The notes under the pieces are model-generated. The model had not been told where the DNA came from. It worked only from the letters and a program-made list of their open reading frames with translations, and searched no databases. From Cyprinodon diabolis (lineage: Eukaryota > Chordata > Actinopteri > Cyprinodontiformes > Cyprinodontidae), in contig CM060081.1 of NCBI GenBank assembly GCA_030533445.1, positions 23,668,611-23,732,610 on the forward strand: a stretch of 64,000 bases of DNA. The letters run 5' to 3'. Shown here in pieces: positions 43,441 through 61,389 of this stretch (positions are counted from its first letter, which is position 1; each line of letters opens with the position of its first letter). The position numbers and the translations under genes are program-made.

Positions 43441-44010
43441 ACAAAACTGCAATTGTTCTTTTGCTTCACACACAAAGTTGCGTTTGGTTCAGATGAGGTA
43501 AATATTTCAACTCTGGTTATAAATTAAAGAAAAATAAGTGCAGCCTGAGAGGTAACAGTGAAAACAACACTGAAGAGCTCACAGTGGAAAAGTGACCCAA
43601 GTATTGTCATTGACTCTTCATTTCTCTGAGATTTCAGCCACAGTTTGGGAAAATATTAAAATACGCTCTGAGCTTTGTATGTAACGCAGTACTAATAATG
43701 ATAACAGGGAGGGAACAAATCCAGGTGTTGCTGAAATGTCCTACGTTGTGGAAATTAGAGTGGACAGAAAAGTAAACCAAGATGAATATAAGCTTGGTCC
43801 CAACTAAAGGTCCTGACTAAAGATAAGCACTGTCGATGTTTAACTCATCAGACCTAAGGGGCCCATTAAAGAACCAATGGGAGTCCAAACATCAGGTTGT
43901 TCTGATAAACCTACAACGGAATGGAAACTGCCCTCAGTGATGTAGATAAATCACTATAAAGAAATGATTGTTAAACTGATGAGAACCATCACTGGTTTTC
44001 CATTAAAACA

Positions 44011-44516
44011 TTAAAGCTACAGTGTGTAATTTTCAGCGACATCTAACGTCCAGACTGCAGACCGCAGCAACATGAACATCTCCCCCCCACCGCTTCTCCC
44101 CCCCAACAGTACGGCGAGCGTTACGGGACAAAATGTCTTCCACGACGTCCGCATCACCTACCTTCTCAAGTGATGAGGTTTGTTTACATAGATAATTTTA
44201 CAGATAGTATTTCATTAGTCTGTGTGTTCAGTACCGTCTCAGTTCATCTCTCTCAACTTGCCGTAGTTACTTTCGATCGTAATGGGCGATCTCGCAATCG
44301 CTAGTTTGTTGGCTCTGCGCTGCCGTAGTGCAAAGATGTCTGCCTCCATGGCTGCGAGACCCGCTCCTATGTAATTATAAATAACGAATTCTAAGGCAAC
44401 GCAAATATTAAGGTTAAGAGGCTGAGCTCGTAGATGATGATAAATAACATAGTTATGTATAATATATTACATTTCTGACTGTATATCCCTGTAATTATTA
44501 CACACTGTAGCTTTAA
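44011..44516. mobile_element. 506-bp MITE, copy 2
   Basis: This is nearly identical to copy 1 (7825-8340), with the same perfect 20-bp terminal inverted repeats TTAAAGCTACAGTGTGTAAT. It lacks the 10-bp segment found in copy 1 and differs by about eight substitutions. It sits about 225 bases beyond the chchd4 stop codon, so it may be transcribed as part of that gene's 3' UTR. Confidence 0.9.
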
Positions 44517-44740
44517 GAGCTTATTTCATCACATCCAATGCAACAGTTAAATGAGTAGTTTGTCTGATACAAAGACAGTTTAACAACTTTGAAACTGTGC
44601 ACTATTCCAACAACAAAGAAAGCCCTTTTAAATTCCAGAGGGGTGTATATATGGTTTAATTCTGATGAACTAATGAACATTGATGGGAAAAATCATCTGA
44701 ATGTTAAATGAGCTCTGAAGCTCCACAATAAGCCTGACTA

Positions 44741-47145
44741 TTAGCTCTCTGCTGAGCTCTCTGTGTTTGGATGTGTGGAATCAGAGTCCTTCTCAGAGCC
44801 AGCCGCTGGGTCCGACGGCGCTGCAGACGCCGATTCCTCAGACGCCTGGCTGGATGGTGCATCATCCTCCTTTGGGTAAAGCTCTGGGTAGCGCTGCAAA
44901 CACTCCTGCATGGTCCTGAACTGCTCCAGGCAGTCAGAGCCTTTCACCTCCTCCTTACTATAATGAAAGCAGGAGAAGGCTTCCTTAAATTCAGTCCCAC
45001 AGGGACCACTGGCCATCCCACCCAGGCAGGGACAGTTCCAGTTTATCTCTCCACTTGGGAGAATCAGACCTAAAAGAGGGAGAGTGGAAGTCTAGATTAT
45101 GACACTACATTATAAAGGTTCATTTCAGAGACAGTCAGCCAGAGACTGGCTCACCTTGCTCCTCATACGGATCATTGGGGTCTTCTTCCACGAGCTCTGC
45201 ACTGCTCGGTGTTTCATGATCCTCTTCGGTGACAAATATGATTTTGTCTTTACCTGATGTGTGAAACAGAAAAGACGGCAAGCTGTAAAGCAAGACACCA
45301 CACCAAGCCTTCCATAGAACATGCTTTGGTTATTATGTTGTTGTTTAAAGATGCAAGAGATAACATAAGAGAGATAAAACATCCTGGAAACTCACTAAGA
45401 GAAACAGAAACTAATTCTGAATGATTTAGCAAAAAAATGAAACAGCATTTTTTTAGCGAATATTGCTATTGTGACATTATGCATAGAGATGTTTCACTCC
45501 AGGGTTAAAACTTTTTTCATGACTATAAAAATTTGCTTGTCCCGAGTCCATTGTCACACGACTTAACCATTACTGTTGCACAGCAAAGTGATTATTTCTA
45601 CTTGTGTGTATGGAAGCAAACCCACATTAAGTGCATCACTGAAATCTAAGGGGCTGGAGGGAGAAGGACAGTGTCTTGCTCATTTTAAATGTAACCTATT
45701 TCGAATTCAGTGCCACTGGATTTGAAAAATGTTTTTTTGTTGAATTGTGATTGTATTGCAAATGCAATCAATTGCCCAACCCTATCAAAAACACAATCAG
45801 CAATTTGACAAATTTATTCTGCACCATCAACATAAAATATTTACATCACTGCATATAAAGTCAAGCTATTAGATTCAAGGGAGAAAAAAAACAAAAACTA
45901 ACAAAACAACATTATCAACCAAAGCAGTGATCAATAACCCAGCTATACAGCGATTTATTTCCATTGCTGTTTTTTTTACTTTTATTTCCCCCCCTTTTTT
46001 TTTTTTTGCTTTAAAAACATTTTATTGCACACTAATCTTTTTTACCATTTAGGAAAAATCTTGGCCCTAAGACTGGGCTATAGATTGTGCTTCATTAACT
46101 AACTTTTGTCTTTTCCAACACAAAAGTAAATCAGTCCTTTATTTCGGACTGTTTGGTCAAAAATAAAAGAAAGAAAAAAAAATGTTTTACTAAAATCCAT
46201 GTAGTTCACTCTCCAATGTCTCCAATAACAAGAGGTGTATCTGATGCTTCGTATTTGAGGCTTAAATGACAATTACTTCTCATTTTGAGTCCTCCAAACG
46301 CGTTACACAAGATTTCTGATCGTAGCGTTTAAAGTGGGTACATTATTTTGCACAAACAGTGGACTGGCACTAGTCCAGCGCGGGGCCTTCAATAGAATAC
46401 AAAGTCCATCATTGTACATAACTTGAGCATTTTAGCTTTACCATTAGCCCACAGGTGTGCAGCGTTCAGTGGATTACAGTAGGCTTTAAAAGAGCGACTT
46501 GGACATAACAGGAACGCATGTGAAATTTATGTGTCACCATGTTTGCTTGTCCATATAATTTACAATACTGTCTCCGTATATCATCACAAAAATCCCTCCT
46601 AATAATGTTACTGAGATATCTAACCTCGTCCACAACAGTTAGTACACCGACACTGAAGAGGGGAAATGTCTTTGTTTTGTCCTCCTTTTTCCTAACAATC
46701 CTTACCTCAATACATAAAGAGTATGTCACACTACTCCTTCGTTGATAAGCTGGAAAAATCAGAACATTTTTTCTTGCTGTATTTGGAAAATAATATGTAA
46801 TATAATCAGTAATTTCCCTCTGGGATTATTAAAGTATGTCTGATTCTGAAATAAAGTGATGAAAAAATTAAGCCATTTTAAAATTAACTTTATTAGCACC
46901 TAAAGCAGCAATGGGGCAATTAAGATATATATATATATATATATACATATGTTAGAACTGTAGATATACAGTCATATGTTTACATTACTATTTTTTTAAG
47001 TATTTATTACTGTTTTCAAGGCTGCACTTTAAAATATGAAATTGTCTAGAGCTGTTCTAAACGAAATTTCTTTTTGTTTACACTCGTGTATACAAAATGA
47101 CAAAATAAATTTGTATACAAATGACAAAATAAATTTGTCCAAGTC

Positions 47146-47197
<52 letters not shown>

Positions 47198-47682
47198 TCT
47201 GCACAGAAATCCACAAAGAGAATATGAATTACATTACGCTGATATGACTTGATTTACACAAATACTGTATATGAATGCTCTAGGTTTAAAATTACTAGTT
47301 ATACTATAGTTTTTTATTTATTTAATTAACTTAATTTAAAAATTAAATGTGTTAGTTATAAACTCCAGTATGAGACACAAAGCTGGACATCTTAAATAAG
47401 ATTAATTATAAATGATTATACAGCCTAGTTGTGAAATGCAACCTTTTGGTTCTCAAGGTTAAACTCTGGGATGATCGCAGCAGTTATTAAATTATCTACT
47501 AATTTACTTGACTGATCAACAGTGTCCTGCCTTCAATAGTATTTTTTAAAGTCAGTTCGGATATATTCCAAAAGCCGCAGGGTTAATTTAATCACACTTG
47601 ACTAAACCTTAGTGTTAGCATTCAGGAAAAGTTAGCCGCCGGTTAGCTCAGGATGCTCACCTTCCTGTCGGACCGAGCTCAT
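44741..47682 (-). CDS. chchd4: CHCHD4/MIA40, mitochondrial intermembrane-space oxidoreductase
   Basis: Three exons (5' to 3'): 47661-47682, 45155-45253, 44741-45069. They total 450 nt and 149 residues (human 142), with the same intron positions as vertebrate CHCHD4: seven codons in exon 1, then [23 protein letters not shown]40 receives cysteine-rich proteins entering the intermembrane space, oxidises them and passes electrons to ALR/Erv1. The redox-active CPC motif is at C53-P54-C55. The twin CX9C pairs are C64/C74 and C87/C97, at the same numbers as in the human protein. The C-terminus is acidic and Ser/Ala-rich, as usual for the family, and ends TESSAES. There is no N-terminal presequence, as in animal MIA40. 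The gene is intact. Fish have two paralogues and I cannot say which this is. Confidence 0.97.
46440..46855 (+). mobile_element. Probable LINE 3' tail fragment
   Basis: The segment ends aatttccctctgggattatt followed by aaagtatgtctgattctga. This is the fish LINE tail pattern 'atttcccc..gggat.aataaagtat.t.t'. The preceding few hundred bases have short open frames without a clear domain. Lying in chchd4 intron 1, it is non-functional. Confidence 0.4.
46900..47200. repeat. TA microsatellites in chchd4 intron 1
   Basis: An (AT)n run lies at about 46925-46945 and a longer perfect (TA)n at about 47149-47195. Just before the second is a duplicated phrase, acaaatgacaaaataaattt in slightly different versions near 47090 and 47118. 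Open frames through it (IYIYIY on both strands) are artefacts. Confidence 0.9.
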
Positions 47683-47960
47683 TTCTTTCAGCTGAAACAA
47701 GCTATAGACTTCCTTTGAACTTACTTTATCAGTTTACAGATTCGGGGATATTTTCATTAGTTAGAAAAGAAAAAAAAAACATCAAACCGACCGGACGTTT
47801 CACTACATAACCAGGCACCTCTTTCACAACTATCCTTACTAAAGCATGAGCGGATCATCTTCTTCTTTTCCAGTTTCCGGTAGAGTTTTCGCTGCAGGAA
47901 CCACTGCTGCCCCCTACCGTTCACAAAATGTGAGAGAATAAAAATAAAATAAAATCCTAC
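47683..47960 (-). promoter_or_regulatory. chchd4: chchd4 upstream/promoter region
   Basis: This is the sequence directly upstream of the start codon at 47682. A TTTCCGGT phrase (plus, about 47873-47880) is an ETS-type motif on the minus strand, common in promoters of mitochondrial housekeeping genes. The CpG content is only moderate. The exact transcription start is not visible. Confidence 0.4.
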
Positions 47961-48295
47961 CTTAAAAAAAAAAAAAGTATTTTAATTTTAAAGTCAAGAG
48001 AAAGTATGTCAAGAAACACTTTTCCTCTGATTCGTTTCTTTTCAATAAATGTTAAAATATGAAGAAAAAAAGGGCCCTCATAAAAAAACATTGTGCACAT
48101 ATTTTATATTTACCTTTTTAGGCTCATTTTGCTCATGTAGATCATGTAATCTCTCATTACATTTAAGTTAGTTGGTAGATTTTGATTGGCTTAAAGAAAA
48201 GTTTGTAGATGTTCCTGTGCCAGCACTTTCAGTATCTAACTTTATTTTTTGGTTTAGTAGCAAGTCAGAGATAACTTAGGATACAACTTAATAAT

Positions 48296-48486
48296 TGAAC
48301 TTTATTGATCTCACATTGTAGAAATTTACCTCTGCATTTAACCCATCTCCTTGGGGCGCCCAGGGAGCAGTGTGGGGTTAAGGGTCTTACTCAGAGACCC
48401 ATAGTGACAGTCTGTGGCAGTGGGGTTCAAACTCAGAACCTCAGGATTCCAAACTACTTCTTAACCACTAGGCTGCCACTTGTGAT
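48296..48486 (-). mobile_element. tRNA-type SINE, minus orientation
   Basis: The reverse complement starts gccacaagtggcagcctagtgg-like text with gaacccc near the B-box position and ends gatcaataaagttcaa. It is related to the plus-oriented copy at 29285-29492. Both share the middle block tctgagtgagac/gctccctgggcgcc in diverged form. Confidence 0.7.
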
Positions 48487-48499
48487 GATGGCCCAGGAA

Positions 48500-49425
48500 A
48501 CAAGTACCAAAAACCTGCAGCCCCTAATGCTGTGCTCTTTGGATCAGACATCCTTACTTACCCATATTCTGTCAAGGCAAGTGAGTGTTCCAGTGTACCT
48601 TGGCCAAGCTCACTATTATTAGAAAATAAGGCTTTTACTTTCACTGTAGCACCATATGCTCTCAAAAGGAGGGTGGAGAATACTTTTTATGCCTATGGGA
48701 TGATTACTGATATTTCCCTAGCAGCCATTTCATATTTTAAGTTTAAGGATGATAAAAAATATCCAATCTTACCAAAAAAATAAATATTTCTACAAATCTT
48801 TAACTTCTTAAATTTCCAACTTAGACCATTTTATGTTTAATTTGATGTCTTTTCAAGTTAAAGTGAGAAAAGCCCGAATCGTGTTAAATTTAAAAAAATT
48901 ATGGCGCCTGAAAGGCATTAGACTATATGTGGATGTTGACAGCAAGTAGCAAGAGGAGGAAGAAAACAGGGAAAAGGGGAAAAAATGAACACAAAACTTA
49001 GCTTGAGATCAAATGCCATAAATGATGACTAGTAGTTGCTTGTGCAATGGAGCTAAATCCAAAAAGCTATTTAAGAAAAAAATGTAATCCATTTTAGAAA
49101 TTACACCCTTAAGTTTACATCACTGAATCACATATTTTAGCAGCTTTTAAAGCTTTCTTGAGGAAATCTGATTGAAATTCAAGTTTTTTTTCCCCAGACA
49201 CAATTTTAAAACAAATCTAAAACCCTTTGACAGATCTCTCTTCTCAACACAAAAGCCTCTCAAGGTTTTAAATCTTACATCAAGAAAAGCTAATACACAA
49301 TTATACACATGACAACTTTCTGAAACTAAAAAATACTTTTTTCACAAAAGTCTCTTTAATTCAGAATGATTCTTCTAAACAAGTTTGTTCTGAAATGGAT
49401 TGTTTTTTTTGTTTTACATATTCAA
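48500..49425. other. Intergenic stretch between chchd4 and sec61a1
   Basis: An open frame at 48532-48783 has no family I recognise. The rest is AT-rich. No transposon end or RNA gene is seen. Confidence 0.4.
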
Positions 49426-49430
49426 AAGTA

Positions 49431-49436
49431 TTTATT
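49431..49436 (-). terminator. sec61a1: AATAAA polyadenylation signal of sec61a1
   Basis: A canonical AATAAA on the minus strand lies about 780 bases after the stop codon at 50214-50216. This would give a 3' UTR of ordinary vertebrate length. Nearer canonical hexamers were not obvious. Confidence 0.5.
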
Positions 49437-50213
49437 ATACACATACAGACTCAACAGTATTCAATGCATGGTCTATGTACAGAAACACAAGTTTGTCTGA
49501 AAAAGCTGTAGGAAGGAACATTTAAAAACAAAAAAATCCCCAGATGCAGTGGCTACCAGGAATATAAGAGGTGTGAGTTAATACTGCGTAACCCTGGAAA
49601 TGCCATACATTAAAACAAGTCAGGTCTTACCGGAAAGAGTTCAAAGGTCTCCGGATGTGGCTTGAACCCAATATGAGCTCTCAGGCCTCAGCTTCCTCTA
49701 ACTATAGGTTATAGAAAGGAAAGTTTTGCAGTACTTGACTCAGCTTTTGACAAGCCACCTTCTGGTGCTCACCTTGGCCTGATTAGGCAGTTAACAGAAA
49801 CATAACTAAGTTGACAGTAAAGGTTTAACTTAAGACATCACTAAGCACACATGCAGCTGACTGCCGCCCTCCTAATCAAGTATGCCTGCATACTGAAGCA
49901 CTCGCTCCTCAGTCTGGGGATACAGGAAATAAAATAAGAGATTCAGAAGACCTTGGTTTTAATCTGGAGTTCTGATGACGTTCAGCTGAAATCTTTGGAA
50001 TTTGTCAAAAGTAAGCAACTGATGCAAAAGTCACAAAATAGTTCACTTCCCCACAGCGTCACATTTCGGCAGAGACTCCAGAAGGTTCCTCAAACGTCTT
50101 TGAAAAGCCGAGGCAATACAGTTCATGGATGTAAAAGAAAAAAAAAGAAAAAGAAAATGCAACATAGAAGAGCCTAATAAAAGCTGTCAGAAGATGGCAG
50201 GATCCCAACTGTT

Positions 50214-58059
<7,846 letters not shown>

Positions 58060-58153
58060 GATGTCTTAACAAACAACGTATATCCTTTTCTTCGATGGAA
58101 ACCAGCACGGAGTGAATCTCAATGACTGACAGAGCCAGGGAGGAGGAGAGAGA

Positions 58154-58160
58154 CACGTCA
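58154..58160 (-). promoter_or_regulatory. sec61a1: TGACGTG (UPRE/ATF-like) motif upstream of sec61a1
   Basis: On the minus strand TGACGTG lies about 95 bases upstream of the start codon, with CCAAT about 40 bases further upstream (58200-58204) and a CCGGAAG ETS-type motif at 58171-58177. TGACGTG is the core bound by XBP1/ATF6. SEC61A1 is a known unfolded-protein-response target, so the site is a sensible candidate. A 7-mer can occur by chance. Confidence 0.45.
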
Positions 58161-58509
58161 CCGCTACAGACCGGAAGCTCAAAAATTTAAAGAAATAGCA
58201 TTGGTTGAATCATCTCCACTACTGTGTAGAATGGCTCAGTAGTACAAACTGAAATATCCGAGTAAAGTTTGAACGCAGCATCCCTAGTTTGTTTCCGCAT
58301 TTGTAAAACGGAAGTACTATCCTCGGATTAAGCAACGTGGAATTGCCCAGGTTTAGCAAAGCGCTGCATACAATGCACTTCATCAAAATCTGTGCTGTAA
58401 ATAACTGCAGCAGCGTATAGCAAGCTTTATTAAAGAAAATTGCGCCTTTAAGGAAAAAAAAAAAAGACAAAATATTAACGCCACAAAATGCTACATCCCA
58501 ATCGGTCTC

Positions 58510-58571
58510 CGCCAGTCACGTGACATTTGTTGCTAAAACGCCATCTTAGGTGGAGAATGTGTAAACAACCG
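58510..58571 (+). promoter_or_regulatory. Candidate promoter of the 60350 gene, with E-box and YY1-type motif
   Basis: CACGTG lies at 58518-58523 and CGCCATCTT at 58540-58548. CGCCATCTT is the classical YY1 motif that often marks transcription starts. The site lies just left of the hAT insertion, on the side away from the 60350 exon. Without the insertion it would be about 70 bases from that start codon. It could serve either divergent gene. Confidence 0.4.
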
Positions 58572-58819
58572 CAGCATAGTAGTGATGGGTTGATGAGGCG
58601 TCATGAAACGTTTCGACACATTACCAAACTGTATTGATACTGTGTCGATACTGTGTCACTGAATACTGACACCTGCTGGACATTAAAAATCCCTACAGGC
58701 AACCTAGTTGACAGTCAACTGACACTGATTTGATGACCTATTATATACATTAATATGATGCAATTCATTGTATGATGCATTGTATTATTATTAAAACATA
58801 TTTGCTATTTTAGACACAG

Positions 58820-60077
58820 TCAATGAATAATGAGAACCTGCATCATAATGTAATAATCTCTAAGTAAACATGTAGTAAATGAAGATGCTTGTTCACTGGT
58901 ATTTTTTTTTAACAATTTTTTATTAAAAAAAATAAGTTGTTGCAACGTTTTGAAATTCAGTCTGTTGCGCTTTTTTGATATTAGTTCTCCAGCTGTGGAA
59001 AACACCCGCTCACACGGCACAGATGAAGCTGGAGTGCACAAAAATTTTAAGGCCAGGCAGAAGAGGTTTGGATCCTTTGGTTTTTCCAATATACAAGAGG
59101 ATCCTGGGACCTCGCAATATTGCCCTCTACCATGTATCTCTGCACCTCAAGGATGGCATCAGCTGTGGCACTTTTGGTCTGCCTCCCCACTTCGAGATCA
59201 AAATGTTCCCAAAGGTCATCTTAAAAAAAATTTTAAAAAAGTATTTTAGTACATGATTTACAAACAACAAAGAAATGATGCTCAATATCATGCCTGAAGT
59301 GGGGGCAGACAGCTGTTGTGAAGATGTTCCCGGCTGGGGCTCATTTGAGCTTCCAACTATTGAGGCACATTCTGTCCGCAGCCTGCTGTACTTCCATTTT
59401 CACTCGTTCCTGTTCCTCCTCGTACTTTTTGGCCAACAGTTGTTTGGTGGTCTGAAAACCACACCAAGTCAAACCAGAAGAAAATCAATATATTTAAAAT
59501 AAATTTGATGAATAAACTACCACTTTAGATAATTTCCACACAAACCTTTCTGGTTGGCAAAACATATGAGGACTCAAGGAGCTGAACCAGCTCCCTGAAC
59601 CCTTCATTCTCCACAACAGCGAGGGGCTGGCAGTCCTTTACAATGAAATTAAGCACAGCCTCATCAAACATCTGCTTCCTGGAAGCTTGATGGTTAAAAA
59701 TGAGAAAGTGTAAATTATTCAGAATTATCAATAAAACAAAGTCAGTAAGTTGTAAAATACCTGTATACCTGAGTTCATCATGGGTGTATCATGGATTTCA
59801 CTCTCATGCTTGGCCCTATAATGCCTCAGCATGAGGAGGTGCTGTTATTTAAATATGCAAGCTCTGTTGAGCAATTGCGACATTTAACCTGCAGAAAATA
59901 ACACGATCAGTAAACTAAAGGTCACTTTGAAATGAATTTCTACTCAGAAAATCAAGTGGAAACTCTGAGAGGAACAGGATGAAACAAGGAAATTAAAACA
60001 AATACCTTATTTTCCGAAATGACATCAAAGTGGTTCCACACAGCAGAAACCTCTCTTTTTGCTTGAGGAAGCTCCAT
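58820..60077 (-). pseudogene. hAT transposase remnant
   Basis: This is the coding relic inside the element above. The order is BED finger, DEAVLNFIVKDCQPLAVVE segment, then directly the LALKFLCTPASSVPCERVFS dimerisation region. Between them the DDE catalytic core normally present (several hundred residues) is deleted. A frameshift breaks the finger after NNSTSS, and another separates the segment ending VYWKNQ from the KPKDPNLFCLALKFL frame. It is inactive. Confidence 0.85.
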
Positions 60078-60166
60078 AATTTTTGACTAATTTTATATTC
60101 GCAAAACACGCAAGATTGTTTTGGCAGATGTGCTTCGTTATAAAGGCTTGTCAATCAGTTCGAAAC

Positions 60167-60184
60167 ATCGGTCACGTGACCGAT
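60167..60184. repeat. 18-bp perfect palindrome inside the hAT right subterminal region
   Basis: ATCGGTCACGTGACCGAT equals its own reverse complement. A second TCGGTCACGTGAC copy follows at about 60198-60210. Repeated subterminal motifs of this sort are usual transposase-binding sites in hAT elements. The CACGTG core is also an E-box. Confidence 0.8.
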
Positions 60185-60349
60185 ACAGGAACTGTTTCGG
60201 TCACGTGACTTTTCCGTAGCGATACACACGTCGACACAGGTTTCGCTCTATAAGACCGACACATGCGCCAACGCATCGGTGTTGCCCGACCCATCACTAC
60301 AGCATAGCTAAACGAAGGACTAAAGGATTGAGTTTGTTTCTCTGACTAT

Positions 60350-60634
60350 ATGGAAAATAGTAAGCAGAATGCGAAATTACCGTACCGGCAAAAACTTAAT
60401 AACGAGGCCAGGGACCGTTTCTTGTCGAAACTGTCGGATATTAACGGCATAGATCCTTATGATCTCCGCAGCAAAGACTGGAGCTCCAACGTCACTTCAC
60501 TGCCTCCGACCTCATCAGTGGACATAACAAACTACCTAGTGTTTGGCGTCAGTGCCTACACTTGCGAGGAATTCAAAGCATATAAGTCACTGGAAGCACA
60601 CGGACAGTTCACAAATGGGTCCTTTTTTGCCTGA
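60350..60634 (+). CDS. N-terminal exon of a SWIM/YqaJ-like uncharacterized fish protein
   Basis: The frame opens with MENSKQNAKLPYRQKLN and contains NGIDPYDL, DITNYLVFG and YTCEEFKAYKSLEA, followed by QFTNG. From memory, the pattern 'dPY..... W......lP.....DI.NYLVF....YT.e.fKayKSLEA..QF..GW' is the N-terminus of a large uncharacterized family in fish and invertebrates. In that family it is followed by a SWIM zinc finger and a YqaJ-like nuclease domain. Its role is unknown. The expected GW continuation is replaced by SFFA and a stop. A GT at 60619 could be a splice donor, so the true exon may end at 60618. No later exon was found in the window, so the gene is either broken or continues beyond 64000. 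An hAT element lies just upstream (58580-60299). Confidence 0.5.
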   Translation: MENSKQNAKLPYRQKLNNEARDRFLSKLSDINGIDPYDLRSKDWSSNVTSLPPTSSVDITNYLVFGVSAYTCEEFKAYKSLEAHGQFTNGSFFA

Positions 60635-60994
60635 TTTAGACAGGGGGAACAGATTATAGCAGGTGGCCTGCTATAATTTGTTCCCCCTTATAACTTTAAG
60701 AAATAAAGGTCAATCACATCCAAAGTTTCAGGGGTTAGTTGTCATCATAAAAGATGTTTATAAGCCAAAAATGAAAAAGCTGGAACCTTTTTTGCCTGAT
60801 TTAGACAGGGGGAACAGATTATAGCAGGTGGCCTGCTATAATTTGTTCCCCCTTATAACTTTAAGAAATAAAGGTCAATCACATCCAAAGTTTCAGGGGT
60901 TAGTTGTCATCATAAAAGATGCTTATAAGCCATAAATGAAAAAGCTGGGGCCTTTTTTGTCTGATTTAGACAGGGGGAACAGATTACAGCAGGT
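60621..60994 (+). repeat. 165-bp tandem repeat (2.3 copies) with internal hairpins
   Basis: The marker CCTTTTTTGCCTGATTTAGA starts at 60621, 60786 and, with one change, 60951, an exact 165-bp period. Units one and two each contain an inverted repeat: GGGGGAACAGATTATAGCAGG pairs with CCTGCTATAATTTGTTCCCCC around a TGG loop, with a single G-T mismatch. Each unit also has AATAAA. The third unit is cut off after cagattacagcaggt. The array starts within two bases of the plausible splice donor of the 60350 exon. Confidence 0.93.
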
Positions 60995-60999
60995 TTTAT

Positions 61000-61380
61000 T
61001 TGTGAAATAAAATGGATGATGTTAGAAGACAAACTGTTTATTAAGGATAGTACAACATAGATAAATTGTACGTTACTATAAGCACAAATATGGATTTAAG
61101 TACTAAATTTCAACCAGGAAAAAATTATTTTCCTTCTGCATATAGTCTTTAATGATTACACGTGCACTCCATTTTCTATTTCATTTTTATTACAAGTACT
61201 GTATATGGTTGATAAATGTATTTTTATATTTGTGCAGTAGGCTACATTTAAACTGATTTAGATTAAGTATAAGATATCTAAAATTATATTCTCAATGGAA
61301 TAATTAACTAGAAATAAAAAAGAATAATAAAATATGATTTATTATGTATTAAAGATCAGATTAATTATTTCTGTCTTTAA
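61000..61380. other. AT-rich stretch, nothing recognised
   Basis: No gene, terminal repeat or RNA gene is visible between the tandem array and the retrotransposon-like frame beginning near 61390. Confidence 0.5.
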
Positions 61381-61389
61381 CTAAATTGT

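Larger units (their letters stand above)
58580..60299 (-). mobile_element. Decayed hAT (BED-finger/ZBED type) transposon with perfect 8-bp target duplication
   Basis: The termini are TAGTGATGGGT and its exact inverted copy at 60289-60299. The flanks are CAGCATAG at 58572-58579 and 60300-60307, a perfect 8-bp target duplication as made by hAT elements. On the minus strand remnants of a transposase appear: 60006-60077 (start of a BED zinc finger, ending HFDVISENK), 59769-59888 (CRNCSTEL... RHYRAKHESEIHDTP), 59546-59687 (KQMFDEAVLNFIVKDCQPLA) and 58820-59089 (SVPCERVFSTAGELISKKRN, the hAT C-terminal dimerisation domain). The large catalytic middle is missing and at least two frameshifts are present, so it cannot encode a transposase. 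It lies between sec61a1 and the 60350 exon. Confidence 0.93.

Noticed and set aside
44771..45073. 100-codon plus-strand open frame
   Set aside because: It is antisense to chchd4 exon 3, whose CPC and twin CX9C motifs are unmistakable.
60621..60994. CRISPR-like array
   Set aside because: The repeat unit is 165 bp with no spacers, in a vertebrate genome; it is an ordinary tandem repeat with internal hairpins.
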